A program made the position numbers and the translations under genes. A stretch of DNA of 64,000 nucleotides from Anabaena sp. WA102. GTDB taxonomy: Bacteria; Cyanobacteriota; Cyanobacteriia; Cyanobacteriales; Nostocaceae. Shown in pieces: positions 54,253 to 63,091 of this stretch (the stretch's first letter is position 1; each line of letters opens with the position of its first letter). The notes beneath the pieces are model-generated. The model worked only from the letters and a program-made list of their open reading frames with translations, was not told the origin of the DNA and did not search any database. The DNA lies in NCBI RefSeq assembly GCF_001277295.1, contig NZ_CP011456.1, positions 2,356,001 to 2,420,000 of the forward strand, read 5' to 3'.

Positions 54253-54430
54253 AAATATGTATTGCGGGCAATATGCCCGCAAAAAGTATACAAAATAATC
54301 CAAATTAAATCCAGCACAGCTTATTTTTATCCCTTGGGTTGAGGCAAAAAACAACATTATTTGATTTTATTTTTGATATTACATTTAGAAAGGTATTTAA
54401 CGGTATAACTAGGTTTATTAATTACAGAAA

Positions 54431-55207
54431 ATGCCGCAAGATTTAACTTTAATCCATAGCTTACTTCTGTTCAGCACCGCGTTCATTGCCGGTGGACTCA
54501 ATGCTGTCGCGGGTGGTGGTAGTTTCATTACATTTCCTACCCTAATATTTACGGGTGTCGCACCAATTACCGCTAATGCTACAAATAATACTGCTTTGTG
54601 GATAGCAGCGATCGCTAGTGCAAGGGCATATCGTCAAGATTTGAATATTGAAAAAAGACAATTATTATTACTAGCCGGCACAAGTTTAGTTGGTGGTGTG
54701 ATTGGTTCTGTAGCTTTGTTATATACATCACCGGATGTGTTTAAAAAGATGCTGCCCTATTTATTACTATCAGCAACATTAATATTTACATTCAGTGAAT
54801 CTCTAAAAAGCTGGCTGCAACTTCAGAGTAAAAATGATATTTCTGCACCGCCACCTTTATTGATTCTCCTAATTTCTCAATTAGCAATCTCTATATATGG
54901 TGGTTTTTTTGGTGCGGGTGTAGGCATTTTAATGTTGGCAACTTTAACCTTTTTAGGGATTAAAAATATTCACTCTATTAATGCTTTTAAAACTTTATTA
55001 GGTAGTTGCATTAATGGTGTGGCTATTATTCCCTTTATGTTCGCTAATTTGATTGCTTGGCATCAAGTTATTATAATGGCGGTTGGTGGTTCTCTGGGTG
55101 GTTATTTATGCGCTCATTTTGCCCGCAGACTAGAACCTAATTTGGTGAGGAAATTTGTGATAGTGGTGGCTTTTGGGATGACTACTTACTTTTTTATTCA
55201 TGGTTAA
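54431..55207 (+). CDS. TSUP-family (TauE/SafE) permease
   Basis: This 258-aa membrane protein has about eight transmembrane helices. The duplicated TSUP motif is seen as GGLNAVAGGGSFITFPTLIF in the first half and GGFFGAGVGILMLATLTFLG in the second. Members export or import sulfite, sulfoacetate or related anions. No sulfur-metabolism gene lies next to it, so the substrate cannot be inferred from context. Length and motif spacing are typical. Confidence 0.85.
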   Translation: MPQDLTLIHSLLLFSTAFIAGGLNAVAGGGSFITFPTLIFTGVAPITANATNNTALWIAAIASARAYRQDLNIEKRQLLLLAGTSLVGGVIGSVALLYTSPDVFKKMLPYLLLSATLIFTFSESLKSWLQLQSKNDISAPPPLLILLISQLAISIYGGFFGAGVGILMLATLTFLGIKNIHSINAFKTLLGSCINGVAIIPFMFANLIAWHQVIIMAVGGSLGGYLCAHFARRLEPNLVRKFVIVVAFGMTTYFFIHG

Positions 55208-56098
55208 GCAGGTGGATACAATTATACTGAAAACGGCTTATCTGTTGCCTTCCACAACCGCCAGGGAATAAATTCCCTGTCTCATAGCTCAAGTCCGTTG
55301 AAACGGACTAAGTAGGTGAACACAATAAGGGACTTCCAATTAAAAAAATACCCAAAAATTTCTTGTGGTGCGGGACGAAAAGCCGGCTAATCATCAAGGA
55401 CGGGCAGGATGCCCATCCCACAAAATTGGGTAATTTATTTTTTGGTGTTCCGTTAAGGTTTGCTGATAGCGTAGCGTGGCGTAAGCCATAAAAGTTATCT
55501 GTGAGGGCTAGAAGTATGGCTAACGGCTATGCCTTCGGCACACTACGTAAACGCTATCAGGAGGTAGGGGCGCAGGGCCTGCGCCCATTCAGGAGTATGG
55601 CTAACGCCACGCTGCGCTATCAGGAGGATTTAGAAGAAGTTAGAAGTAATATCAAGTCTGGAAAATTGAGCGATTTATATATTTTGATTTTCCTCCGCCC
55701 ACCTACTTAATATATTTTCCTAGTATGTCACTATAAATACTAAATGGACGGGCTAGAAACTTAGCTCACAATAATTGTATGACTTGTGGGAGGGGTGTCT
55801 TGTCTGTGCAAATATTAATTAAATATAAAACTATTGATTTTGTGACTTTGATTACAGTTTTTCCTATCTGGTAACGCTTGAATGAAAAAATAAACAAGAC
55901 TATCTCACGGATTACACCATAGGGATCACGGCTAATCTAAGAAAAGTTAGATCTAAAGTAAATTTATATATCTGAGGCATGATGATAAAAACTATCAAGT
56001 TTAAGATAATGACCAAAGATATCAACTTTTTTACATTCACAATAATTAAACAGTTTTTTCGCTTTTTCTCAAAAGTTATTAATTTCAGGGGTTTTAAA
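55208..56098. repeat. Intergenic repeat-rich region
   Basis: No gene is supported. Near 55221, TATACTGAAAACGG is a solitary end of the TATACT MITE family. The palindrome GTCCGTTGAAACGGAC lies near 55291, related to the one near 10833. AGTAGGTGAACACAATAA near 55311 matches positions 18-35. Positions about 55338-55432 are an inverted copy of 10612-10706. Positions 55459-55640 hold several TGGCTAACGCCACGC-type palindromes and the GGGGCGCAGGGCCTGCGCCC element, which generate the false 69-codon frame there. Confidence 0.65.
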
Positions 56099-56278
56099 AT
56101 GCAAGCATCACAAAAGATTCATTGCCCAAATTGCGGTAGTGCGGCTGAACGTCACTATATTGCTGATAGTCAAGTTACCAGAACACAATGTCCTAGTTGC
56201 GATTATTTGATGATCACTTGCACTCGCACGGGTAAGGTGATTGAGGCTTATGCACCAGGAATTTATGCTAGGAAATAA
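56099..56278 (+). CDS. 59-aa zinc-ribbon protein
   Basis: This small protein has HCPNCGSAAERHYI and TQCPSCDYLMITCT, giving two CxxC pairs and a zinc ribbon similar to those in cyanobacterial proteins often labelled as PriA-like. The ATG at 56099 is preceded by AGGGG at a suitable distance, so it is preferred over the 99-codon reading from 55979, whose extra residues are AT-rich and not protein-like. Function is unknown; DNA or RNA binding is possible. Confidence 0.7.
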   Translation: MQASQKIHCPNCGSAAERHYIADSQVTRTQCPSCDYLMITCTRTGKVIEAYAPGIYARK

Positions 56279-56298
56279 TTGACAATTTTATTGACAAA

Positions 56299-57369
56299 TT
56301 ACCTTTTTGTTGTTCTTAATTGTCCACAAGCAGCATCGGCTTCTAAACCGCGAGAATAACGGACACTGACGGCGGTATTTTGTTGTTGAAGAACGTTGAC
56401 AAAGGCTTCGATTCGGTCGCGGGTTGGTCTTTTGTAATCTACTTCTTCTATGGGATTGTAGGGGATTAAGTTAACGTGACTTTGAAATCCTCGCAGACGT
56501 TTTGATAGTTCTAAGGCGTGTTCGGGTAAGTCGTTGACTCCAGCGAGAAGTATGTATTCAAAGGTAACTCTGCGTCCAGTTATTTCTACGTATTCTCGAC
56601 ATTCTGCAAGTAAGTCTTCTATGGGGTAGGGTTTAGCACTGGGAATGAGTTGTTCCCGTAATGCTTGGTTGGGTGCGTGGAGGCTGACAGCGAGGGTAAT
56701 TTGCAGTTGGTGTGCAGCGACTTGCAAAATGCGATCGCGGATGCCTACAGTAGATAGTGTAAGCGATCGCGCCCCAATTCCCATATCTTGATTAATAGAT
56801 TTAATCGCTGAAATCACATTTTCCGTATTCAACAATGGTTCACCCATGCCCATGAATACCACATTACTCACCCGTTCTTGAAAATCTTCTTGGACAGTCA
56901 GGACTTGATCAACAATTTCCGCACGGGTAAGATTACGCTTATAGCCACCTTTCCCAGTCGCACAGAAATCACAAGCCATTGGACAGCCGACTTGAGTAGA
57001 AACGCAGACTGTTAACCGTTTATCACTGGGAATACCTACCGTTTCCACAATTTCCCCGTCAGTCAATTTGAGGAGATATTTGACGGTATCATCGGGGGCA
57101 ACAGAACGGTAATGTAGAGAAGAACGACCTATGGGAATATCTGCAACTTCCAAACGCCAATTTTTCGGAAATACAGAAATATCAGCGAGCGATCGCACAC
57201 TCTTATTATAGATCCAATCATGCAATTGCTTACCCCGATAACCGGGTTGTCCCTGCTGCTGTACCCAAGCAGTTAACTCCGTCACGGAAGCACCAAGGAG
57301 AGGGGGAAGAAGTTCAGATTTAGTGGAGTTAGGAGAATCTAGCTGAGATACAAACGGCGTAGCAGACAT
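56299..57369 (-). CDS. rlmN: Dual-specificity RNA methyltransferase RlmN
   Basis: This 356-aa radical-SAM enzyme methylates C2 of A2503 in 23S rRNA and A37 in some tRNAs. The iron-sulfur motif is C129-x3-C133-x2-C136 (GCPMACDFC). VVFMGMGEPLLN, LAVSLHAPNQALR and the C-terminal SVRYSRGLEADAACGQL with the catalytic cysteine complete the family pattern. N-terminal residues 1-30 are variable. The gene is separated from its neighbours by repeat-bearing gaps. Confidence 0.93.
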   Translation of the reverse strand: MSATPFVSQLDSPNSTKSELLPPLLGASVTELTAWVQQQGQPGYRGKQLHDWIYNKSVRSLADISVFPKNWRLEVADIPIGRSSLHYRSVAPDDTVKYLLKLTDGEIVETVGIPSDKRLTVCVSTQVGCPMACDFCATGKGGYKRNLTRAEIVDQVLTVQEDFQERVSNVVFMGMGEPLLNTENVISAIKSINQDMGIGARSLTLSTVGIRDRILQVAAHQLQITLAVSLHAPNQALREQLIPSAKPYPIEDLLAECREYVEITGRRVTFEYILLAGVNDLPEHALELSKRLRGFQSHVNLIPYNPIEEVDYKRPTRDRIEAFVNVLQQQNTAVSVRYSRGLEADAACGQLRTTKR

Positions 57370-57663
57370 AAGAAATCACAATTTGATGCTAATTTTCTAT
57401 TCTACTATATTGTTTTTGGGTATTGCTGAATTGAGGTATGAAAATCAAAAATTCCCTTTCTGAAACTCTTAATCTTTGCGCCTTTGCGCCTTGGCGCCTT
57501 TGCGTGAGACTAACTCATACTTTCATTCACCAACGCCTGTTTTTGTTTCGCGCAATCTCGCTGAGAGATCCCACAGGGTAGGGGCAAAGAAGCAAAGGAA
57601 GAAATTATTCATCCGTCTTCATCTGCGTTTATCTGCGTTTATCTGCGGTTAAATATTCTATAT
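57370..57663. repeat. Intergenic region with GGCGTTGCTGA-family MITE
   Basis: Positions 57419-57537 form an inverted-repeat element beginning GGTATTGCTGAATTGAGGTA and ending CACCAACGCC, the third member of the family at 6952-7044 and 19306-19429. Its centre carries the CTTTGCGCCTTTGCGCC tract. Downstream are HIP-like and TCTGCGTTTATCTGCG repeats. No gene is visible. Confidence 0.65.
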
Positions 57664-58497
57664 TTACGGGGAGACTTCTAAGGTAATAATAGTAACCTCT
57701 GGTGGACAAAATAACCGTCCGGGGAAATAAGTTCCTAAGCCTCGATTTACATATAATTGATTATTTCCCACTTGATGTAAACCCTGTGACCATTGCCAGT
57801 GGCGTAATATAGAATGGGTTTTCCGTAAAAATGGTAATTTACGAAGAATTTTTTTGGGGATTTTTTTGATTATTTTTGCATAGTAAATCATAGCGGGTCC
57901 CCGACCAGGAATTACAATTTGTCCACCGTGACTATGACCGGATAATTGTAAATCTACTCGCCATTTTTTGAGGATTTCGGCTGTATCTGGGTGATGAGAT
58001 AAGACAATCCGAGGTGTAGTCGAATCGAGTTGATTCATAATTGCTTCTGGATTAAATTCTCGTGAATAAAAATCCGCTAATCCCACTAAAGGTAATTTTT
58101 CTCCCAAGGGGTAAGCAATTTGATTCCAAAGTACATTAATCCCCACATTGGTTAAAGCATTTGTAATTTCTAATTTTGAATTGGGATAATAAATATCATG
58201 ATTGCCAAGGATAGCATAGACACCATAGCGACTTTCTAGATTTTTTAGTCGTGATGCTAGTTGGTGAATTGGTTTAGCGATTGTGTTAACGTAGTCGCCA
58301 GTTAAAATAACTAAATCTGGTTTTGCGGCATTACTAACGGCAATTGCTTCTGTTAACATTTTTTCTGATAATAGACCATTATCATAGTGAAAATCTGACA
58401 TTTGTACCAGCTTTAATCCTGCTAGTGATAGAGGTAAGTTGGGGATTTTTACTGTCAATTTTTCTGTACTCAAAGCTCCAGTTAATAATTTGTGCAT
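57664..58497 (-). CDS. Metallophosphoesterase (YkuE-like)
   Basis: This 277-aa calcineurin-like phosphoesterase shows all metal-binding blocks: LVQMSDFHYDN, VILTGDYVN, AILGNHDIYY, IVLSHHPD and LQLSGHSHGGQ. YkuE-type enzymes attach to the membrane and act on cell-envelope substrates in other bacteria. No signal sequence is clear here, apart from a mildly hydrophobic region about residues 22-33. The substrate is unknown. Confidence 0.85.
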   Translation of the reverse strand: MHKLLTGALSTEKLTVKIPNLPLSLAGLKLVQMSDFHYDNGLLSEKMLTEAIAVSNAAKPDLVILTGDYVNTIAKPIHQLASRLKNLESRYGVYAILGNHDIYYPNSKLEITNALTNVGINVLWNQIAYPLGEKLPLVGLADFYSREFNPEAIMNQLDSTTPRIVLSHHPDTAEILKKWRVDLQLSGHSHGGQIVIPGRGPAMIYYAKIIKKIPKKILRKLPFLRKTHSILRHWQWSQGLHQVGNNQLYVNRGLGTYFPGRLFCPPEVTIITLEVSP

Positions 58498-58667
58498 AAT
58501 AATTCCGTAGTTTGGGTTAATGCCGGGAAACCCAACATTTTAAACCTTGGTTGGGTTGCTGTCGCTGAAACCAACCGACAATTATCAGAATATAATCGTA
58601 TTTGTTTATACATTAACAAAAGATTTTGATATTAACTGTATCCAAAGAGTAATATATTTGAATACTC

Positions 58668-58700
58668 AGATCCCCGATTTCTTAAAGAAGTCGGGGATCT
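58668..58700. repeat. Minimal AGATCCCCGA inverted repeat
   Basis: The arms AGATCCCCGATTTCTT and AAGAAGTCGGGGATCT are joined with almost no loop. This is the shortest member of the family seen at 20009-20076 and 44294-44358. It lies 22 bp beyond the stop codon of the LuxR-type gene, where it might form a 3' hairpin, but it has no following U-tract. Confidence 0.7.
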
Positions 58701-58722
58701 ATGCTCTATCATTTTTTTATAG

Positions 58723-59403
58723 CTATGAGGAAACTAATCTATCTTGTAGTTTTGCTACCATTTCCGCACGAGTGGAAACGTCTAATTTACGGAACATCCT
58801 TTTTAAAGCTTGCTTGACAGAATTTTGAGTAATCCATAATTTAACGGCTATTTCCCCATTAGTTAAACCTTGGGCTACTAATCTGGCAATTTCTAATTCC
58901 CGCGCTGTCAGGGGACAATTACCAGCAGATGCAAAGGTTTTTGGTTGTGCTTGGAGTGTGGCCATTTTCGCCGACAAATGTAAACAAACTGCACTTAAAT
59001 CAGCTAAATCATTACTATCAAAAGGCTGACTTCCGGGGTCACGAGCAAAGTTTAAAGTCCCCACTAATTGACCATTACAAACTATAGGACCAGTCATTAC
59101 GTGTTCGTGACGAGTGCAATAGTTTTTCCAGTCTTCCGGGGATAAAATTAATTGCTCATGGGTGGGGGCGTGACGTTCAACAACATAGCGCCCAATAGGG
59201 TTAGCTTCTAAGCAGACAGCGGGAATTTCGGGAATTTCAATTTGAGTATCTAATTGGTCATCTAGGAGATCAATACCCCAATGTTGTACTGCAAAATGGT
59301 CGCCAATGGTATCCATGAGAGCTAGTTTTAATTCTTGCTCATTTTGGACATTGGCGATCGCTTGGAAAATGGCGTGGAGAGTTTTAGCCATAAGTGTACC
59401 CAT
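58723..59403 (-). CDS. GAF-LuxR family transcriptional regulator
   Basis: This 226-aa regulator has an N-terminal GAF-like sensor (about residues 10-150; LKLALMDTIGDHFAVQHWG, MTGPIVCNGQLVGTLNFARD) and a C-terminal LuxR/NarL DNA-binding domain (about 165-222; LTARELEIARLVAQGLTNGEIAVKL, then SVKQALKRMFRKL). It lacks a receiver domain, so it probably responds to a small ligand or redox state rather than phosphorylation. The divergent gene, DUF3386, lies 91 bp away, so the shared control region could be a target. Confidence 0.85.
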   Translation of the reverse strand: MGTLMAKTLHAIFQAIANVQNEQELKLALMDTIGDHFAVQHWGIDLLDDQLDTQIEIPEIPAVCLEANPIGRYVVERHAPTHEQLILSPEDWKNYCTRHEHVMTGPIVCNGQLVGTLNFARDPGSQPFDSNDLADLSAVCLHLSAKMATLQAQPKTFASAGNCPLTARELEIARLVAQGLTNGEIAVKLWITQNSVKQALKRMFRKLDVSTRAEMVAKLQDRLVSS

Positions 59404-59494
59404 TTGGGGTCTATGCGAACCTCGATAATTACCTCTATGCTAATACCAGCAACGATAAAAAGCTATTTTAACTTGTAACCAGAGGACAAGCACG

Positions 59495-60139
59495 ATGACA
59501 GTTACTCAAATCTCAGCCCAAGAACTTTTTCAGGCTGCCTATCAAAACCGTTATACTTGGGATGAAAATTTCCCTGGCTATACCGCAGATATTACTTATA
59601 AGTATGATGACCAAGTGATCAAAGGTCAAGTGCGGATTGATGCCAATATGAAGGCAGAAGTTCTGAATGTGGAAGACGAAGCTGCTAAAAAAGCCATTCA
59701 CGGACAAGCTTGGGAAATCGCCGTTCACCGCGTCCGTCGGGCGTTTGAACAAACTCACGGCGCAAATACTTTTAGATATGGTAGCACTGACGCAACCGGT
59801 GCAGTAGAACTTTTTGTTGGTGGAAAGTCGGAAGGAGATAAGTACAAAGTGCGTAACAATGAAGTTTGCCACGTTCACCGTTTAATTCACGGTACTTTTG
59901 TGACTATTGACACTTTCAGCAGTCACGATACTGGAGAAGGATATCTTTCTCACACCTACAATTCTGTTTATCATGACCCCGAAACTGGCGCTCAAAAGGG
60001 CGGTAAAAGCGATTTTACTGATGAATATGAAAAGGTAGGAAATTACTACATTCTCAACCGTCGGGAAATCCGCACGGAAATCGCAGAACGTATTTCTATT
60101 CAAGATTTCATCTTTTCTAACATTGAGTTGTTAGGTTAG
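59495..60139 (+). CDS. DUF3386 family protein
   Basis: This 214-aa protein belongs to DUF3386, a family specific to cyanobacteria and relatives. It contains FPGYTADITYKYDDQVIKG, VHRVRRAFEQTHGANTFRYG and SVYHDPETGAQKGGKSDFTDE, and shows alternating beta strands without signal or membrane segments. Function is unknown. Codon use is well adapted for this genome and a good terminator follows, both suggesting solid expression. It is divergent from the GAF-LuxR regulator. Confidence 0.8.
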   Translation: MTVTQISAQELFQAAYQNRYTWDENFPGYTADITYKYDDQVIKGQVRIDANMKAEVLNVEDEAAKKAIHGQAWEIAVHRVRRAFEQTHGANTFRYGSTDATGAVELFVGGKSEGDKYKVRNNEVCHVHRLIHGTFVTIDTFSSHDTGEGYLSHTYNSVYHDPETGAQKGGKSDFTDEYEKVGNYYILNRREIRTEIAERISIQDFIFSNIELLG

Positions 60140-60171
60140 ATTTTTGAGTAGTCTTTGACAATCTCATTTTT

Positions 60172-60240
60172 AAGTCTCTATCTTGAACCCACAATGATTA
60201 CATACACGGGTTCTAGTTGATAGGGACTTTTTGACTTTTT
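60172..60240 (+). terminator. Intrinsic terminator after the DUF3386 gene
   Basis: The arms AAGTCTCTATC (60172-60182) and GATAGGGACTT (60219-60229) pair with one G-U-type mismatch. Inside them GAACCC pairs with GGGTTC. The hairpin is followed by TTTTTGACTTTTT. It lies 33 bp past the stop codon, a proper position for factor-independent termination. Confidence 0.65.
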
Positions 60241-60356
60241 GTCTGATAGCGAAGCGTGGCGCAAGCCATATCAGGATTTCCAGGATTTAAGGATTTACAG
60301 GATGAAAAATACTGTAAAATATGTAATAACGAAAGGCAAATCGTTCTCTATTTTCA

Positions 60357-61430
60357 TTATTTTTCTTCCAACTCACCCAAATTAATAATTTCCGAATCAT
60401 AAAACATTTCTGCCACAGTTGGAGAATGGGTGGTGAAAATATATTGATTATTTGATTCATCCTTTCGTAAAACTTGAATTAATCTTTTTTGCCAAGCAGG
60501 ATGTAAATGTAGTTCAACTTCGTCAATAAGAACAATAGAATTTTTAGCGGTATCTGCTGCTAAACCAACTAAAATTCTTAAAATTTGATGTTCTCCTGAA
60601 CTCATTTGTAATAAATCATATTCTACACTCTTTCTTTTGAGAATCACAGTATCAGAATCGGGACCTGACTCTAAACCTATTAATTCTGAAGGAAAACAAA
60701 TTTTATTAAATAATCTTTGAACTCTTTTCCAATACGATTCACCATATTTTTCCTCGTTCCATGTTAAATCTTTACGGTAATATTGATTTAACCATAATAA
60801 AACATCGCTATGTGCATTTTGATCTTCCTGATTTTGTTTATTAAAACTCTTAAATAATCTTACAGTACGTCTTTGATCTAAATAGCAAACTCCGCCAATT
60901 CTATCAAATATTTGTGAAGTTTGACGATTTTTAGATATTGCCTGAGAAGCTCTACCTCTTGCACCTAAAACTTTAATAGAATTTCCAGGTGAAATATCAT
61001 AATCACATAAATTCTTTGTATTTAGTTTTCTATTTGGATAATACCAAATAACTTTTGCTGGACTTTCTAAAGGTGGAACTGGGTTTGATAAATCAAAGTT
61101 TTGGTCTAATTCAAGTGATGAATAAACATCATTAATAGCTTCAGCTTCATCTCTTTCAATAGAATATTCAAATGCAATTTGAGCTATATTTCCTCTACAT
61201 CTAACTAATTGTTGCACATTATATTCTAAACCTTCTCTTAAGGATGGAGTTTTTGGATTTTCAAAGACTTTAACTACAACATGAATGGCATCTAAAATGG
61301 AAGTTTTCCCAGAACCATTAGGACCAACAATTAAATTTATAGGTCGAGGACGACTAAGTAAATCGGTAAAATCTAAAGAGATATCGTTAATAGCACGAAA
61401 GTTTTTTATTTCCAAGGAGTGTAGTTTCAT
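60357..61430 (-). CDS. AAA/ABC-type ATPase (AAA_21-like)
   Basis: This 357-aa ATPase begins MKLHSLEIKNFRAINDISLD and has Walker A IVGPNGSGKTSILDAI near residue 35. It carries a ~180-residue insertion, then QMSSGEHQILRILVG (signature), Walker B NSIVLIDEVELHLHPAWQ and FTTHSPTVAEMF. It belongs to the RecF/SMC-like group of short ATPases, often part of anti-phage or DNA-repair modules. No nuclease partner (TOPRIM, PD-ExK) is fused or beside it. Its start lies 22 bp beyond the broken protease-like ORF, so recent rearrangement at this border is possible. Confidence 0.75.
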   Translation of the reverse strand: MKLHSLEIKNFRAINDISLDFTDLLSRPRPINLIVGPNGSGKTSILDAIHVVVKVFENPKTPSLREGLEYNVQQLVRCRGNIAQIAFEYSIERDEAEAINDVYSSLELDQNFDLSNPVPPLESPAKVIWYYPNRKLNTKNLCDYDISPGNSIKVLGARGRASQAISKNRQTSQIFDRIGGVCYLDQRRTVRLFKSFNKQNQEDQNAHSDVLLWLNQYYRKDLTWNEEKYGESYWKRVQRLFNKICFPSELIGLESGPDSDTVILKRKSVEYDLLQMSSGEHQILRILVGLAADTAKNSIVLIDEVELHLHPAWQKRLIQVLRKDESNNQYIFTTHSPTVAEMFYDSEIINLGELEEK

Positions 61431-61451
61431 ATAAATATTTTTATTTTCAAA

Positions 61452-61598
61452 CTATAGGCAATGTGAATTGTCAAATAAAGCATAAGTTTGTAGTGAGAGT
61501 TTTTGATATGTTATTTTTAGCGGAAAATATGGACGAAATCCAGCTTCACCTAACTCAGAATTAACGGTAATAAAAGGATATATTTCAGGATTAGTCAT
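61452..61598 (-). pseudogene. Truncated retropepsin-like (clan AA) protease ORF
   Basis: This 48-codon frame starts ATG 61598 with MTNPEIYPFITVNSELGEAG and ends LQTYALFDNSHCL. In many cyanobacterial clan-AA aspartic protease-like proteins a similar N-terminus leads into the catalytic ALFDTGA or ALVDSGA motif, but here the frame breaks directly after ALFD. The rest of the domain is missing. It overlaps the end of the 71-aa gene by eight bases, a translationally coupled arrangement that may have existed before the truncation. Confidence 0.55.
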
Positions 61599-61806
61599 TG
61601 TTTTGAGATTTAGCTGCTTGCAAGACTTCTAACATGGTATTTGCAGCCTCAAAGGCATCATAAGGTGACCAAACTGGATAAGATTGATCAGGTTTAATTA
61701 AGTTAGTTTCTTCTTGAGCTAGTTCAGATATCAAAACCTGCATGATGTACAGTTTATCTGCACGACTGAGAGTGTGTAAGCTATTGAGAATTTCTGTAGA
61801 AACCAT
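61591..61806 (-). CDS. 71-aa small protein, possible antitoxin-like partner
   Basis: This protein has MVSTEILNSLHTLSRADKLYIMQVLISELAQEE, a helical, possibly DNA- or protein-binding region, and a second part with DQSYPVWSPYDAFEAANTMLEVL. Such proteins are frequently found directly upstream of small cyanobacterial protease-like ORFs, as here. A role in a toxin-antitoxin-like pair is a guess from gene pairing. It keeps its own frame while the partner gene is truncated. Confidence 0.55.
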   Translation of the reverse strand: MVSTEILNSLHTLSRADKLYIMQVLISELAQEETNLIKPDQSYPVWSPYDAFEAANTMLEVLQAAKSQNND

Positions 61807-62048
61807 GTAAAAATCTCCGGGATTTTAAAGAGCGATCGCACGCTTGCCTCTTAGCTTATCGTAGTAGAATAGGAGGAGTGATCACTTTTTGGGCTAATTT
61901 TTTATTTCCCGTCTGCAATATCTTTTTTATTAGTTCACCACTAGATAACATAAAAATAAATATATGCCGACTGTCCACCATCTTGTAGTAATAGGAGAAA
62001 TGCGCTAGTCTAACTAGTTGGGCTATATATCTCAAAAATAGGAGAGAA
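61807..62048. other. Control region of the C5 methyltransferase gene
   Basis: This divergent intergenic region has a HIP1 octamer near 61832 and an AGGAGGAGTGATC stretch near 61870. AGGAGAG at 62040 precedes the methyltransferase ATG and is a credible ribosome-binding site. No further gene is visible. Confidence 0.5.
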
Positions 62049-63080
62049 ATGACTGTCAGTATTGCTACTGTGGATTTATTTTGTGGTGCTGGAGGACTAA
62101 CTCATGGATTTGAGCAAGCAGGTCTTCCGGTAAAAGTTGGGTATGATATTGATCCTGCCTGTAAGTTTCCTTATGAACATAATAACAAAGCGAAGTTTAT
62201 ATTACAAGATATAGAGAATCTTAGCGGTTCTGATTTAGCAGAGCATTTTTCTGGAAGCAGTATAAAAATCTTAGCAGGATGTGCGCCTTGTCAACCATTC
62301 TCTAATTATTCAAGACGTTATAATGACAAACAATCTAAATGGAAACTTTTACAAGATTTTGTCCGTTTAGTCAAAGAATCTGAACCAGATATCATTTCTA
62401 TGGAAAATGTGCTTCAGTTAAAATATCATGCAGTTTTTCAGGAATTTATTGAGAATTTAGCAAATTCAAAGTATTATATCGAGCCTTATGAAGTTAATTG
62501 TCTAAATTACGGAATCCCTCAATCTCGAAGACGTTTAGTTTTACTTGCTTCAAAATTTGGTAAAATCAATTTAATTCCACAAACTCATAATAAAGAAAGA
62601 TACGAAACGGTTAGAAAAACTATTGCATATTTAGAACCACTAGCTGCGGGTGAACAATCTAAAACTGATAAACTCCATTTATGCAGCAAATTGTCTAACC
62701 TTAATCTTAAACGTATTCGGGCTTCAAAACCTGGAGGAACTTGGCGAGATTGGCCTCCAGAATTAATTGCTAAATGTCATACAAAAAAGACTGGTAAAAG
62801 TTATTCTAGTGTATATGGTCGCATGGAATGGGACAAACCTGGACCCACTATCACAACACAATGTTTTGGCTTTGGTAATGGTAGATTTGGACATCCTGAA
62901 CAAGATAGAGCTATTACATTGAGAGAAGCAGCATTACTACAAACTTTTCCAGCAAATTACCAATTCATAGCTCCTCATGAAAATTTAGCAGCTATTTCTA
63001 TAGGAAGATTAATTGGTAATGCTGTTCCTGTTAAATTGGGAGAAGTTATAGGGAGGAGTATTTTGGAGCATCTCCAATAA
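62049..63080 (+). CDS. DNA (cytosine-5) methyltransferase
   Basis: This 343-aa C5 methyltransferase has motif I DLFCGAGGLTHGFEQAG (residues 9-25), the catalytic PCQ motif with C81 (GCAPCQPFSNYSRR), motif VI MENVLQ (E119, N120, V121), motif VIII PQSRRRLVLLAS, and motifs IX-X RIRASKPGG and IGNAVPVKLGEVIG. It converts cytosine to 5-methylcytosine at a sequence set by the short target-recognition region around residues 210-290. No associated restriction gene is certain. A HEPN nuclease gene lies directly after it in the opposite orientation and may be its partner. Confidence 0.9.
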   Translation: MTVSIATVDLFCGAGGLTHGFEQAGLPVKVGYDIDPACKFPYEHNNKAKFILQDIENLSGSDLAEHFSGSSIKILAGCAPCQPFSNYSRRYNDKQSKWKLLQDFVRLVKESEPDIISMENVLQLKYHAVFQEFIENLANSKYYIEPYEVNCLNYGIPQSRRRLVLLASKFGKINLIPQTHNKERYETVRKTIAYLEPLAAGEQSKTDKLHLCSKLSNLNLKRIRASKPGGTWRDWPPELIAKCHTKKTGKSYSSVYGRMEWDKPGPTITTQCFGFGNGRFGHPEQDRAITLREAALLQTFPANYQFIAPHENLAAISIGRLIGNAVPVKLGEVIGRSILEHLQ

Positions 63081-63091
63081 ATATGTCAAAT

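Noticed and set aside
55501..55710. 69-codon frame
   Set aside because: Made of TGGCTAACGCC-type palindromes and the GGGGCGCAGGGCC element, not a gene.
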